The notes beneath the pieces were generated by a model, which saw only the letters and a program-made list of their open reading frames with translations, made no database searches and was not told where the DNA came from. Of a stretch of 29,921 nt of DNA, positions 1 through 8,364 are shown piece by piece. Every line of letters begins with the position of its first letter. Within the stretch, counting starts at the first letter, position 1. The position numbers and the translations under genes are program-made. The stretch comes from Terramyces sp. JEL0728 (taxonomy: Eukaryota; Chytridiomycota; Chytridiomycetes; Rhizophydiales; Terramycetaceae), in the NCBI GenBank assembly GCA_027603945.1, contig JADIIU010000146.1, positions 1 to 29,921 of the forward strand. Direction: 5' to 3'.

Positions 1-55
1 TTTTACGCGAAAGAAAATCAATATCTGAACAGCACTGTAGCGAGCATCCACGATC
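1..55. repeat. 55-bp inverted copy at window edge (copy 1)
   Basis: Bases 1-55 are the exact reverse complement of 8292-8346. Identity stops abruptly at base 56 (complement A against T at 8291). The match starts at the first base of the window and is exactly 55 nt long. I infer a contig end sharing one assembler k-mer (k=55) with an internal site, or a chimeric or inverted junction, rather than a biological repeat. Read on the + strand, the copy encodes a short open tail that stops at 64-66. Confidence 0.9.
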
Positions 56-260
56 TGGTACCGTAGTCATTTGAACATTCAGCTGTTTCATACACTAAAA
101 GGTTAACTGGAGCCAATTTTATTACACGAGTTCAAAACCTCACTAATTCAAATATTCAGTGCGATTACGTTTTGTATTGCAGTTAAAGTTCAAGTAAATA
201 AGGAAAATAGAGCATGCTGTCTGAGAAATTGCAAGAGTAGAGAAGCGAATAAGTATACAT

Positions 261-2429
261 TTATTCATTTAATTTCAATACTATCTGAGCACTATTGGCA
301 CTTTGCGAGTCTGTTGAAAAATCATGATATCTGGTTGTATTAATGTTTAAGACATATTCAGGTACTGCATCTGAAGATTGGTGCTCACTGATGTTTCCAA
401 TACTAGCGGTGTTGTCAGCAGGCTGAACGTTAACTTGTTCATTTGAGTGTACAAGTCGGATACCTTCATTTTCAGCTTGTAACGGCCGCATGGGCAAAGG
501 GGGATGTCCAGGTTCGTTTGCAGATACCACAATAGTAGCCTGATCAGTCGGCAGCCCAGTGTCTACTTCAGTGATAGTTTCATCAACTACAAACACGGTT
601 GGCGCGTTAAATACCAGATCTACAGGACCAAACACAGCTTGCAACTTACAAGATCCTGTAGTCCCAAGCGTCGGATATATTTGATCAGGATAAAACCCAT
701 CAGTGACAAATTCATCACCAATTCTTATTCCATTGTGAGTAAAGTAAAAGACAGTTTGGTTCAAAATATGATCACCATAACTGGGAATTTCCACTATGCG
801 GTATCCAATCCCAAGTACATCTCCAACAGCTATTGGCGGTCCACAGGTAGTTCCATTTTCCCTATTGTTCCAAAATACATTTCCAGAATCTGAATGGTAA
901 GCAATTGAAGTTTGATCGTAGCCCGGCAGTCTAAATGGCGGGTATGGACATGTTGCAAATCCCAGTGCAATTTTTGCGTTTTCTTTATCTTTGGAAAGAA
1001 TTTTAACTTCAAAATAGCATTCTTGAGAAGCACCGAACGTATCAAAAGAAGGAGGCGGTTGAGGAGATTCGCTTCCAAATATTCTAGGTTTCAAGCATGC
1101 ATTGGACTGTATATTGCATTCCTGATATGTATTGAATTCAATTTCCTGTTGACCATTCTCCATCTTACTTATGATTACTCTTGGTTTGACACCTTGGAAC
1201 CCAAACCCTACAAATTTTCTAATCGTGAGCATAGTCACAGAATTTCCAGGGTCTGACATTGATGTTGGAATGGAATTATTTGAATTGAGAGCTAAATTTG
1301 CAGCTTGTGTATTTGGCGGAAAGTTTGAAATGAAACAATCTGCTTGCTCACTTGGATTTGCAAGATTGCCAAGTTGAATATCCCTTCCGGCTCGATTCTC
1401 CAATCTCTTTAGACTGTATCTGATCGCAATCAGGGCGAAAATTGCGATAACGATGAGGATTGGAATTAAATAAGGGATAAATTTCAATACGTCCAATGAC
1501 TGTGGTATGTACCCGACTGCAAAATTTGAAGCACCAATAAAGTCAATCGAACCAGAGCTAGGCGACAGCGAGTTGATCTGTACTTGTGTGATATTTAACG
1601 AACCGAATTGTATTGTCCCTTTTTTACTGGATAAATGTAGCTGCTGATTGACAATTGCTAATCCAGACACTTCTGAAAATGTGAAATTCGACGAGTTTGA
1701 AAACTTTCCAATAGTAGATATGTCGTTATTGCTAAAAGCAGCATTGGAAAGTGTAAACTTTCCTCTAAATATCGCTGCACTATTTACTGAACCTACTGCT
1801 CCAAAAAACTCGCCGTCTAAATTAGAAACTGATGAAGATGTATATACAATTGCATTTGATTGCCATAAGGTTGTTAGAGCAGCATTGAATTTGCCGAAAT
1901 CCAGTACTGGTGCAGTCAGAGTTTGGTTCCACAACTGCACAAATTGCAGTACCGTTGCGTTGTCGGTGATATTAAATGAGATATCCAGACTGGAAAAAGT
2001 AAAGTTGGAGTCTCCATACACCATTAATGTGTCCTTCAAAGTAGTTTCGCTCAACTGCACACTGTATATTTCGTTGGGGTTGTAGTAAAAGGCTATTTGA
2101 TTGATAGATGAAGTCCAATACAATGGATCATCGCTGCTTCTTGGATAACTGGAGCTGTTGTACAAATTACTGATGAATGCTACGACGAAATACAACGACG
2201 GTACATACAACCCTTGGTATATAAAACTAGTATCTACTCCTGGTGTAATCTGTGAGATATATCCGTCCTCATTAGACGGAGGAAACAATAGTGTGGTGTT
2301 TGGGAATGGTCCGTATATCTGCTGCATTTGGTAATTCACAGCTGATAGTGCCTGGGAGTTGCTGGTGAATGAGAATATCCCCCTACAATACACTTGAAAA
2401 GCTAGTATAATCGGGGCTAGTTTATTCAT
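261..2429 (-). CDS. Type I membrane protein: glycosylated ectodomain, TM helix, cytoplasmic SPRY domain (paralogue A)
   Basis: Single exon, 722 aa from the ATG at 2427-2429. The N-terminus MNKLAPIILAFQVYC resembles a weak signal sequence. Residues to about 315 form an ectodomain with many N-x-S/T sequons. A TM helix spans about 316-337 and is followed by a basic stop-transfer stretch (RYSLKRLENRAGR). A SPRY domain lies at about 470-608, with PYPPFRLPG and THNGIRIGDEF as its most conserved blocks, then an acidic tail. The frame stays open upstream for 64 more codons to a TTG, including a hydrophobic run, but has no other ATG. It is the tandem paralogue of the next gene: both share the ectodomain block GSVN and a juxtamembrane CLKPR..G.ESPQPPPSF motif. 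By topology it should be a surface receptor or adaptor with an intracellular protein-binding SPRY domain; the ligand is unknown. SPRY and TM calls are firm; the exact start is less so. Confidence 0.85.
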   Translation of the reverse strand: MNKLAPIILAFQVYCRGIFSFTSNSQALSAVNYQMQQIYGPFPNTTLLFPPSNEDGYISQITPGVDTSFIYQGLYVPSLYFVVAFISNLYNSSSYPRSSDDPLYWTSSINQIAFYYNPNEIYSVQLSETTLKDTLMVYGDSNFTFSSLDISFNITDNATVLQFVQLWNQTLTAPVLDFGKFNAALTTLWQSNAIVYTSSSVSNLDGEFFGAVGSVNSAAIFRGKFTLSNAAFSNNDISTIGKFSNSSNFTFSEVSGLAIVNQQLHLSSKKGTIQFGSLNITQVQINSLSPSSGSIDFIGASNFAVGYIPQSLDVLKFIPYLIPILIVIAIFALIAIRYSLKRLENRAGRDIQLGNLANPSEQADCFISNFPPNTQAANLALNSNNSIPTSMSDPGNSVTMLTIRKFVGFGFQGVKPRVIISKMENGQQEIEFNTYQECNIQSNACLKPRIFGSESPQPPPSFDTFGASQECYFEVKILSKDKENAKIALGFATCPYPPFRLPGYDQTSIAYHSDSGNVFWNNRENGTTCGPPIAVGDVLGIGYRIVEIPSYGDHILNQTVFYFTHNGIRIGDEFVTDGFYPDQIYPTLGTTGSCKLQAVFGPVDLVFNAPTVFVVDETITEVDTGLPTDQATIVVSANEPGHPPLPMRPLQAENEGIRLVHSNEQVNVQPADNTASIGNISEHQSSDAVPEYVLNINTTRYHDFSTDSQSANSAQIVLKLNE

Positions 2430-2806
2430 TTTGAAAGTTTTTTGAGCCAGTTTTCCAATCAGGCTCCACTGTGAGAATGAGTAATGAGAGCCTGGAATGA
2501 CTTTGAAAATCCAAGCGATTATGTTTGTAATTGGGAATATCGCTGCTGTAACAATTATTACACTGTGCCTAATCCAAGTCGACTCTGTGATTTTGAGGTG
2601 AAATTGCAATCTAAACAGCAAATTGTATCTGTCAAGTGCCAGATGATAAACTTTAGTGTATCAAGCGTCATTACTAAAAGTCGGATGATGCAATTCGCAA
2701 ATCATATTCTATCTCAAAGACATCTCTCAATGCGGATTTCCTTGCAGATGCCGTACGGTTTAACCCCAAGACCATCAATTACAAGCCGGTACATCTCTCT
2801 ATTTTA
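2430..2806. other. Intergenic, 377 bp between tandem SPRY genes
   Basis: This holds the 3' flank of paralogue B and the presumed promoter of paralogue A. The A frame remains open up to 2621 without an ATG. A separate 26-codon ORF (minus strand, ATG near 2793) has no recognisable product. I see no RNA gene or repeat. Confidence 0.5.
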
Positions 2807-4969
2807 TTAAGTATTTGGACTTTCTGAAAAGTTTGGCGCATTGTTGGATGTTCCAATTTCATCATCGGTAACTGGGGAATTTACTTTTAAATGTTCTTCT
2901 AGACTTTGTTTTGGTAAAGATAGCACTGTGCCATTGAGCTGCATCTCATCTATATCTACAGTGGTAGCAGCTTCATTGTTTTCTTGGCTTTGTTGAATCA
3001 ATTCAGATGCAACCGCATTTGATTGGCCCTCTCCAATTGTGTGGTCTTCAGGATCTATGTCAATTGAAGCACTCTCTTCAACTGAAGGCGATGCAGGATG
3101 TGTAAATTTTGTCGGAGGTTCAAAAGCTCTATCAACATTTCCAAAATTCAACTCCAATCTACAGTTTCCATTTGACCCAATTGTAGGATAAATCTTGTCG
3201 GGATAGAACCCATCTGTAATGTATTCATCTCCAATTCTAACTCCGTTGTGGGTAAAGTAAAACACAGTCTGGTTCAGGATGTGATCTCCAATTTTTGGTA
3301 ATTCAATTATTCTATATCCAATTCCAACAATATCTCCGATTTGCATTTCAGGGCCACACTGAACACCTTTTCCGCGGTTGTTTAGGTTTACATTACCAGT
3401 ATCTGACTGGTATCCAATTGAATCGTAGTCACATCCAGGTAGTCTAAATGGGGGATGAGGCAATGTAGCAAATCCAATACTGACCTTTGCTGCTTGGAGT
3501 AGCTTTTCAAGCAGTTTCACTTCAAAATAAGCTTCCTTGAATTCAGTTGGTCCATCATCAAATGAAGGAGGAGGTTGAGGCGATTCGTTTCCAAATACTC
3601 TAGGTTTCAAACAGGAATTGGATTGGATGCAGCAATCCTGCAACGTTATAAACTCTACAATTTGAATCCCAGATTCAATATCCATCTGTTGAATATCAAC
3701 AGAAGGCGGCGCACCATCAAATTCAAATCCTGGAAACTGTCTGACACACATCATCGTAGGTTTGTCTAAACCTTGCATTGAAATAGGGGTAGCGTTGGTT
3801 GAATTTAAATGTAAGATTGCAGCTTCAGAGTCTGGTGGAAATGTATTTGAAAACGCTTCAGCTCTGGTGGACGTATTCAGTGCTGTCATTTCCAGTCTGT
3901 TTCGTAACATTCGTTCCCGTTCTTCTGCTTGCTTTCTTCTTCCATTAATCACCCAATAAACCATTAATAAACAAACTGCGATTGTTGGTGCAAATCGAAC
4001 TGTGAGAGAAAGTAGAGTTTCTTTGGCTGCTTGATAAACCACCATGTATCCGGCTTGTCCATTATAGCTTATCGCTCCATCAATCGGAATAATGATGGAT
4101 TGCGTTTGGAATACAGTCAATGGAGCTTGTGCAGCACTTTTAAGAACAGCGCTTTTAAAAGTAATAATCAAACTAGAATTTTGTGCAACATAAACCTTTG
4201 ATAATCCAGAGGCTGCAAGTTGAAAAGAGTTATCGAGCGTATAATTAGCCAGTGTATTTGCCAAAGAAAATGAAAGGTTATTGAAGGAAAAGTCTCCATT
4301 GTATATTCCACCAGTGTTTACCGATCCAACGGAACCGCTAAAATGTCCATTCATTCCAGATATATTTGCAGAGCGTAAAGTGAGTGTTGGCAACCAATTT
4401 GAAATCTGATTATTAAACTGTTGATCAATATCCTTGGTTGTTGCATTGTTCACTGTGGTATTCCATTTCCCCACCAATTCTTTCAAACTATCAATCGGGG
4501 TTCCAATTCCTATCGTGAAATTAAATGTGCTTGTCTGCAAAGTTATGTCCAAAGAGCCAGCAAGTTGAATTGAATCCATCAAGACTGAATTTTCAGGATT
4601 AGCAACCTTCTGAACAAATCCTTCAGATGGATTGATAAACATTGTAAGTATCCCTGGATTATTCGTCCAAAAATTGTTATCGTCCACATCTCTTGGCCCA
4701 CTACTAGACAGAAGCAATTGTGCAAATCCCGCAAGTATGGGCTTCGAAACCGGAAATCTCTGAAGAAAAGTATACACGTCACACTGGTAATTATTTCCAT
4801 TACTTGGATAGCTAATACTGATATCATCAACTTGATTGAATTGGTATTGCTGGACTATAAACGAAGACAGATCCGTGGACATGTTTTGGGCTTTAAACTG
4901 TTGATAAATTAAAGTAAAAGAGAATAATCCTCTGCTGTTTACTTGAGCTACAAGCCAGTGTATCAGCAT
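2807..4969 (-). CDS. Type I membrane protein with ectodomain, TM helix and SPRY domain (paralogue B)
   Basis: Single exon, 720 aa from the ATG at 4967-4969, with an in-frame TAA 33 nt upstream. A short hydrophobic N-terminus (MLIHWLVAQV) precedes a sequon-rich ectodomain to about residue 319. The TM helix is at about 320-342, then a strongly charged juxtamembrane segment (NGRRKQAEERERMLRNR). The SPRY domain spans about 478-618 and carries PHPPFRLPG and THNGVRIGDEY. An acidic Gln/Glu-rich tail of about 100 aa follows. It aligns with paralogue A along its whole length and almost residue for residue in SPRY, so the two are a tandem duplication. The N-terminus is unusually short for a signal peptide. 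A coding-like but frame-broken stretch lies just upstream (see 4979-5216). The predicted role is membrane signalling or adhesion; partners cannot be read from the sequence. Confidence 0.85.
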   Translation of the reverse strand: MLIHWLVAQVNSRGLFSFTLIYQQFKAQNMSTDLSSFIVQQYQFNQVDDISISYPSNGNNYQCDVYTFLQRFPVSKPILAGFAQLLLSSSGPRDVDDNNFWTNNPGILTMFINPSEGFVQKVANPENSVLMDSIQLAGSLDITLQTSTFNFTIGIGTPIDSLKELVGKWNTTVNNATTKDIDQQFNNQISNWLPTLTLRSANISGMNGHFSGSVGSVNTGGIYNGDFSFNNLSFSLANTLANYTLDNSFQLAASGLSKVYVAQNSSLIITFKSAVLKSAAQAPLTVFQTQSIIIPIDGAISYNGQAGYMVVYQAAKETLLSLTVRFAPTIAVCLLMVYWVINGRRKQAEERERMLRNRLEMTALNTSTRAEAFSNTFPPDSEAAILHLNSTNATPISMQGLDKPTMMCVRQFPGFEFDGAPPSVDIQQMDIESGIQIVEFITLQDCCIQSNSCLKPRVFGNESPQPPPSFDDGPTEFKEAYFEVKLLEKLLQAAKVSIGFATLPHPPFRLPGCDYDSIGYQSDTGNVNLNNRGKGVQCGPEMQIGDIVGIGYRIIELPKIGDHILNQTVFYFTHNGVRIGDEYITDGFYPDKIYPTIGSNGNCRLELNFGNVDRAFEPPTKFTHPASPSVEESASIDIDPEDHTIGEGQSNAVASELIQQSQENNEAATTVDIDEMQLNGTVLSLPKQSLEEHLKVNSPVTDDEIGTSNNAPNFSESPNT

Positions 4970-5317
4970 CCTACTTTTTCCAAAACCTTGAAAGGGAAGT
5001 TACGATTGTCCCTGACATTAACTCGGGGCACGAATTCCAGAAGGTCATTGGATCAAAAAGATCTTTATCTGGAAACTGAATAGCTTGCTGATTGCAGACT
5101 TGTCTGTGATTTGAAATCCATCATTGATCATGTATTTTACGTTAGGAGCTGGACTCTGAATAATTCTTGGCTGTAATACCTGGGGCAATACAATCGCAGT
5201 AGTACAAAGTATAGTCACATCTCGGCTGGATTAGTATTTAAATCACCTACGTTAAAAATTATCTTGTCAACGTGGCATTTAGTACAAAGTCAGCAAAAAA
5301 ATAAGCAATCTCTCGAA
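4970..5317. other. Divergent intergenic region, 348 bp, between SPRY gene B and the F-box/ankyrin gene
   Basis: Shared upstream region of two divergent genes. Its left two-thirds contain a minus-strand coding-like stretch described separately; the right end is AT-rich and probably holds both promoters. A 21-nt stretch at 5226-5246 (minus strand, GTGATT start, CTAAT, CCAG end) resembles the window's tiny introns but joins no open frames; at most it is a 5'-UTR intron. Confidence 0.4.
4979..5216 (-). pseudogene. Frame-broken coding-like remnant upstream of SPRY gene B
   Basis: On the minus strand one frame reads a hydrophobic leader-like stretch (VTILCTTAIVLPQVLQPRI) followed by SPAPNVKYMINDGFQITDK. 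A second frame, shifted by one base, continues with NQQAIQFPDKDLFDPMTF, then NSCPELMSG, and ends at a TAG just before the ATG of SPRY gene B. There is no ATG at the head of the first frame. One further single-base shift in an A5 run would join it to gene B. It may be an eroded N-terminal segment, an assembly indel or chance; no canonical tiny intron explains the shifts. Low confidence. Confidence 0.3.
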
Positions 5318-6337
5318 ATGCAGAATATTCCAAACGAATTAGTGCTCCTGATTACTCTGCATTTAACGTTATATGAATATCAGCAATTCAGATTCGCTTT
5401 CAAATCGCCACTATGCAAATATCATTTCGCAAAGTATTATCCGTTTGTCCAGTCAATATTGGAATTTGAAATCAATTCAAAGCAGACCTCAAAGAATTTA
5501 GTGTTCAACTACATGAAAACACAAATGCGGATAGACATACCATCATTTACTGAATATAAATGTAAATACAGCGATGTTTCACAGTACATGACAATTATAG
5601 GCAGCTATGATAGCAACGAGTATGCTAAACTCCTTGTGCGGTTCCACCAAATGGACCAGCTGTTAAGATTAGACTTTTCTTTGCTGTCACTGGAAACAAT
5701 TATGGATATATCGTACCTGGAATTATCAGACAGCCAACTGTGCACCATTTTGCAAGACATTGACAAACAGAAAATGTCTAGTTTGATGGCCTCTCTTACA
5801 TTCCGCGCTTGCAAGAATGGATATGTTGAATGTCTCGGATACTTGGTAAAAATACCGACATTTGGTCATCTTAAAGCCCTCAGTACAGTTTTAAGCACAC
5901 AATTAGCAAATCAATGGAAATGCATAGAAATTCTGCTTTCTGAAATTGCAATTAGTGGCGAATTGGCGCGCATGGCTATACAATCAAACCATATGCAATT
6001 GGCAAGGTATCTACTGGAAAAAAACAAAGGAATATGGAACACTTCTCCGGATTTTTGGTTGCCGTGTAGCAGAGGAAATACAGAATTAGTTTCTTTACTC
6101 CTAGAAACAAATGCCGATCCTTCGGCAAACAACAACCACGCTATACGCTGTGCCAGTGAAATGGGACACTGTGATATAGTTGAATTACTCGTTCAGGATC
6201 CTAGGGTTGATCCTAGTGACTTTGACAATAGTGCCGTGAAACTTGCTCAAACTAATGGACACACGCAGATTGTCAACTTGCTCCTGAAGCAGCCCAATGT
6301 TAGTTTATCAAAGAATAAAAAGTATTACTTTTTCTAA
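5318..6337 (+). CDS. F-box-like and ankyrin-repeat protein
   Basis: Single exon, 339 aa. I start at the first ATG (5318); a TTG 18 codons upstream is in frame but unlikely. Residues 3-40 (IPNELVLLITLHL...) look like an F-box helix bundle. Ankyrin-type units follow at roughly 160-193, 216-240, 249-275, 276-300 and 305-330; the last ones are clearest (GHCDIVELLVQDPRVDPS, then NGHTQIVNLLLKQPNV). F-box/ankyrin proteins usually recruit substrates to SCF ubiquitin ligases, so that is the inferred role; the substrate is unknown. The DP(R/S)VDPS-style repeat ends suggest a lineage-expanded family. The F-box is a weak match (about 60% sure); the ankyrin call is secure. Ends in a Lys/aromatic tail. Confidence 0.8.
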   Translation: MQNIPNELVLLITLHLTLYEYQQFRFAFKSPLCKYHFAKYYPFVQSILEFEINSKQTSKNLVFNYMKTQMRIDIPSFTEYKCKYSDVSQYMTIIGSYDSNEYAKLLVRFHQMDQLLRLDFSLLSLETIMDISYLELSDSQLCTILQDIDKQKMSSLMASLTFRACKNGYVECLGYLVKIPTFGHLKALSTVLSTQLANQWKCIEILLSEIAISGELARMAIQSNHMQLARYLLEKNKGIWNTSPDFWLPCSRGNTELVSLLLETNADPSANNNHAIRCASEMGHCDIVELLVQDPRVDPSDFDNSAVKLAQTNGHTQIVNLLLKQPNVSLSKNKKYYFF

Positions 6338-6402
6338 TTCGTATGTGAATATGGTTATGGTTGGGAAACAGTTTATTCCATTGAATTAAAACGGTAAAAG
6401 TG

Positions 6403-7908
6403 CTATTTCATGTTATTGCAAGTATTAGTCAATTGGTCAAGCTTCTTTCCGCCAGCAAACTCTTGGACATTGGCAAAGGTGGTATGGCCGATGTTTTCTA
6501 ACGCTTCGTGGGTCAAGAATGCTTGATGCGAAGTCACAATAACGTTGCTGAATGACAGTAAGCGGGAGAGAAGATCGTCCTTGATAACCTGTCCAGTCCA
6601 GTTTTCGAAAAAGTATTCACTTTCGCCTTCGTAAACGTCCAACCCAGCATAGCCAATCTTTCCGCTTTTGAGGCCATCTATCAGATCAAGAGTATCGATC
6701 AATCCGCCGCGAGAAGTGTTGATCAACATTACACCAGTCTTCATCTTGCCAATGCTCTCCTTGTTGATCATATGAGTAGTTGAAGACACAAGCGGCGAGT
6801 GGAGTGAAATAATATCTGCAACAGTGTACAATTCGCCAACATCATCCACATATCTAACATTTGGGTTTGCCAACAGTTCCTTATCCTTATAGATATCATA
6901 GCAGACTATTTTACATCCAAACCCAATCAGGATGCCGCATAGAATCTTGCCGATTTTGCCAGTTCCAATTACACCTGCAGTTTTACCGTGTATATTGAAC
7001 CCAGTCAGTGCAGTCGACAGGGAAAAGTCGCCAGTGCGAGTTTTGTTGTATGCTTGTGGAATCTTTCTGTTCAAAGACATGATTAGTGCCACGGCATGTT
7101 CAGCAACAGCGTAAGGCGAGTATGCTGGAACACGAGCAACTGTTAGCTTAACCCGATCACAAGCTTTCAAATCAACATTGTTGAACCCTGCACACCGCAT
7201 AGCAATCATTTCAACGCCGAATGCATGTAATCTAGCAACTACTTCTTTGCATAACTCGTCATTCACAAATGCGCATACAATCTACAGTTAGCTTTACGTT
7301 ACATTTGCTTGCTTTGCTAATGCAACAGTTTCCCGAGTGAGTTTAGATTCAATGTACCGGACTTCATAGTTGATGTCAGCAAACTTTTGTTCAAGCAAAC
7401 CAAAGTACTTGCGGTCATAAGATTTCGCATCAAACACCATAAACACTTTTTTCTCTTTCGTTGGAATGTAATCTGCCGGTCCGTCTCTCCAGTAACGTAA
7501 TTCGGAAGCAATGTATTTCAAGATACACGATGTTATGTTGGAGTTGTTGGAAGCAAGGGTTTCAAATTCATGGAGGGTAGCGTAGAATACCTGGACATCA
7601 GTTTCGGCAATCAAGGTGTGTGAACATGTTGGCTGGCCAATAAATAGTGAAGTCAGGCCAAATGCAGAGATATTGTCCAGCTTCTTGAGTTTTTCCTTTT
7701 TGTTGTTGCAAATCGCAACATTGCCAGATTTGAGAATGAATACTTCGTTATGGACACTGCCAATAGTATACAAGGCATCGCCCTTGCGGAATGACTTTTC
7801 TTTGAATAATTGCAGGAGTTGATCTGTGGTTTTCTTGTCGAGCTCTTTGAATAGCGGCAGGGAATCGAGAATTTCTTGGTCCATTTGAGTTGATTTATCC
7901 GCTAACAT
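6403..7908 (-). CDS. Cyclic-nucleotide-binding-like domain fused to D-lactate dehydrogenase
   Basis: Two exons, 7303-7908 and 6403-7281, joined across a 21-nt intron, give 494 aa. Residues about 15-130 form a CNB-type beta-barrel (GDALYTIGSVHNEVFILKSG). Its phosphate-binding cassette (about 83-97, FGLTSLFIGQPTCSH) lacks the Glu and Arg that normally contact cAMP or cGMP. From about 153 on it is a complete D-2-hydroxyacid dehydrogenase: NAD-binding GTGKIG at 308-313, active-site Arg in NTSRGG (about 393), Glu in DVYEGE, and His in SHQAF (about 454). Known reaction: D-lactate + NAD+ to pyruvate + NADH, cytosolic. The intron falls between AN and IVCAFVNDEL inside a conserved segment, so splicing is needed for function. 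The fused domain could be a structural or allosteric module; regulation by cyclic nucleotides is doubtful. It is divergent from the PIERCE gene. Confidence 0.93.
7282..7302 (-). other. 21-nt intron in the CNB/D-LDH gene (phase 0)
   Basis: Starts GTAACG, has GCTAAC with the branch A at position 15, and ends TGTAG. Removing it joins ...LAKQAN to IVCAFVNDEL, the expected D-LDH sequence. Unspliced it gives a TAA after two codons. Confidence 0.97.
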
Positions 7909-8040
7909 TTTGTCACGACGAAATAGTTATATGCAAGATGAGTAATCATTTCTCATTTTCATAAATCCGAAAATGGAAGGAAACAGTCATTTGAAGTCAT
8001 CTCTTATCACCTTTCTGATGAATCAATCTTATTCATATCA

Positions 8041-8133
8041 ATGCAAAATCCAGTTGGTTTTTTTATTGTTTTGTTACTGGCATTGTTATGCTCAAATTTC
8101 AATGCTGTGAAAGCTGCACCTAAATTACAGTAG
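8041..8133 (+). CDS. Possible small secreted peptide or orphan signal-peptide exon
   Basis: ATG to TAG, 30 aa: MQNPVGFFIVLLLALLC, then SNFNAVKAAPKLQ. It has the n-, h- and c-regions of a signal peptide with an Ala-x-Ala-like cleavage site, but almost no mature peptide. No downstream 19-21-nt intron extends it. It may be a micropeptide, a relic first exon, or the head of a gene truncated by a misjoin near 8292. Weak support. Confidence 0.25.
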   Translation: MQNPVGFFIVLLLALLCSNFNAVKAAPKLQ

Positions 8134-8291
8134 ATTGCTTAGTGGCAATTGCATGATACTGATTGATTAGTGTCCCACACATATTTCTCTTCTAAATCTG
8201 TCAGATCTGAACTGGTAGAAAATTGCCTTCCAACTCTTTGATATCGAAACATTTGGACTCGAATTATGCTCCTTGAAACCAGAAAGCAAAT

Positions 8292-8346
8292 GATCGTGGA
8301 TGCTCGCTACAGTGCTGTTCAGATATTGATTTTCTTTCGCGTAAAA
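8292..8346. repeat. 55-bp inverted copy (copy 2), just 5' of the PIERCE start
   Basis: Exact reverse complement of bases 1-55. It ends 18 nt before the ATG of the PIERCE gene. It lies within a minus-strand open frame that ends at 8167; the same frame read from window base 2 ends at 64-66. See the finding on contig-edge origin. Confidence 0.9.
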
Positions 8347-8364
8347 CGTCACCTCTTGCTTCAA

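Larger units (their letters stand above)
7909..8364. other. Divergent intergenic region, 456 bp, between D-LDH and PIERCE
   Basis: Contains the promoters of two divergent genes, a 30-codon ORF with a signal-peptide-like sequence (8041-8133, +), the second 55-bp inverted copy (8292-8346), and an antisense ORF (8167 to about 8388, -). None of these ORFs has a recognised product. Confidence 0.5.

Noticed and set aside
5226..5246. A 21-nt intron-like segment on the minus strand upstream of SPRY gene B
   Set aside because: It has GT, CTAAT and AG at nearly the right spacing, but neither flank is an open frame that would be joined. It could only be a 5'-UTR intron.
8167..8190. Candidate 20-nt intron (GTGGGA start, CTAATCAATCAG end) ending the antisense ORF
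   Set aside because: The donor is atypical, the branch-to-end distance is longer than in all supported introns, and the joined frame stops soon with no homology.
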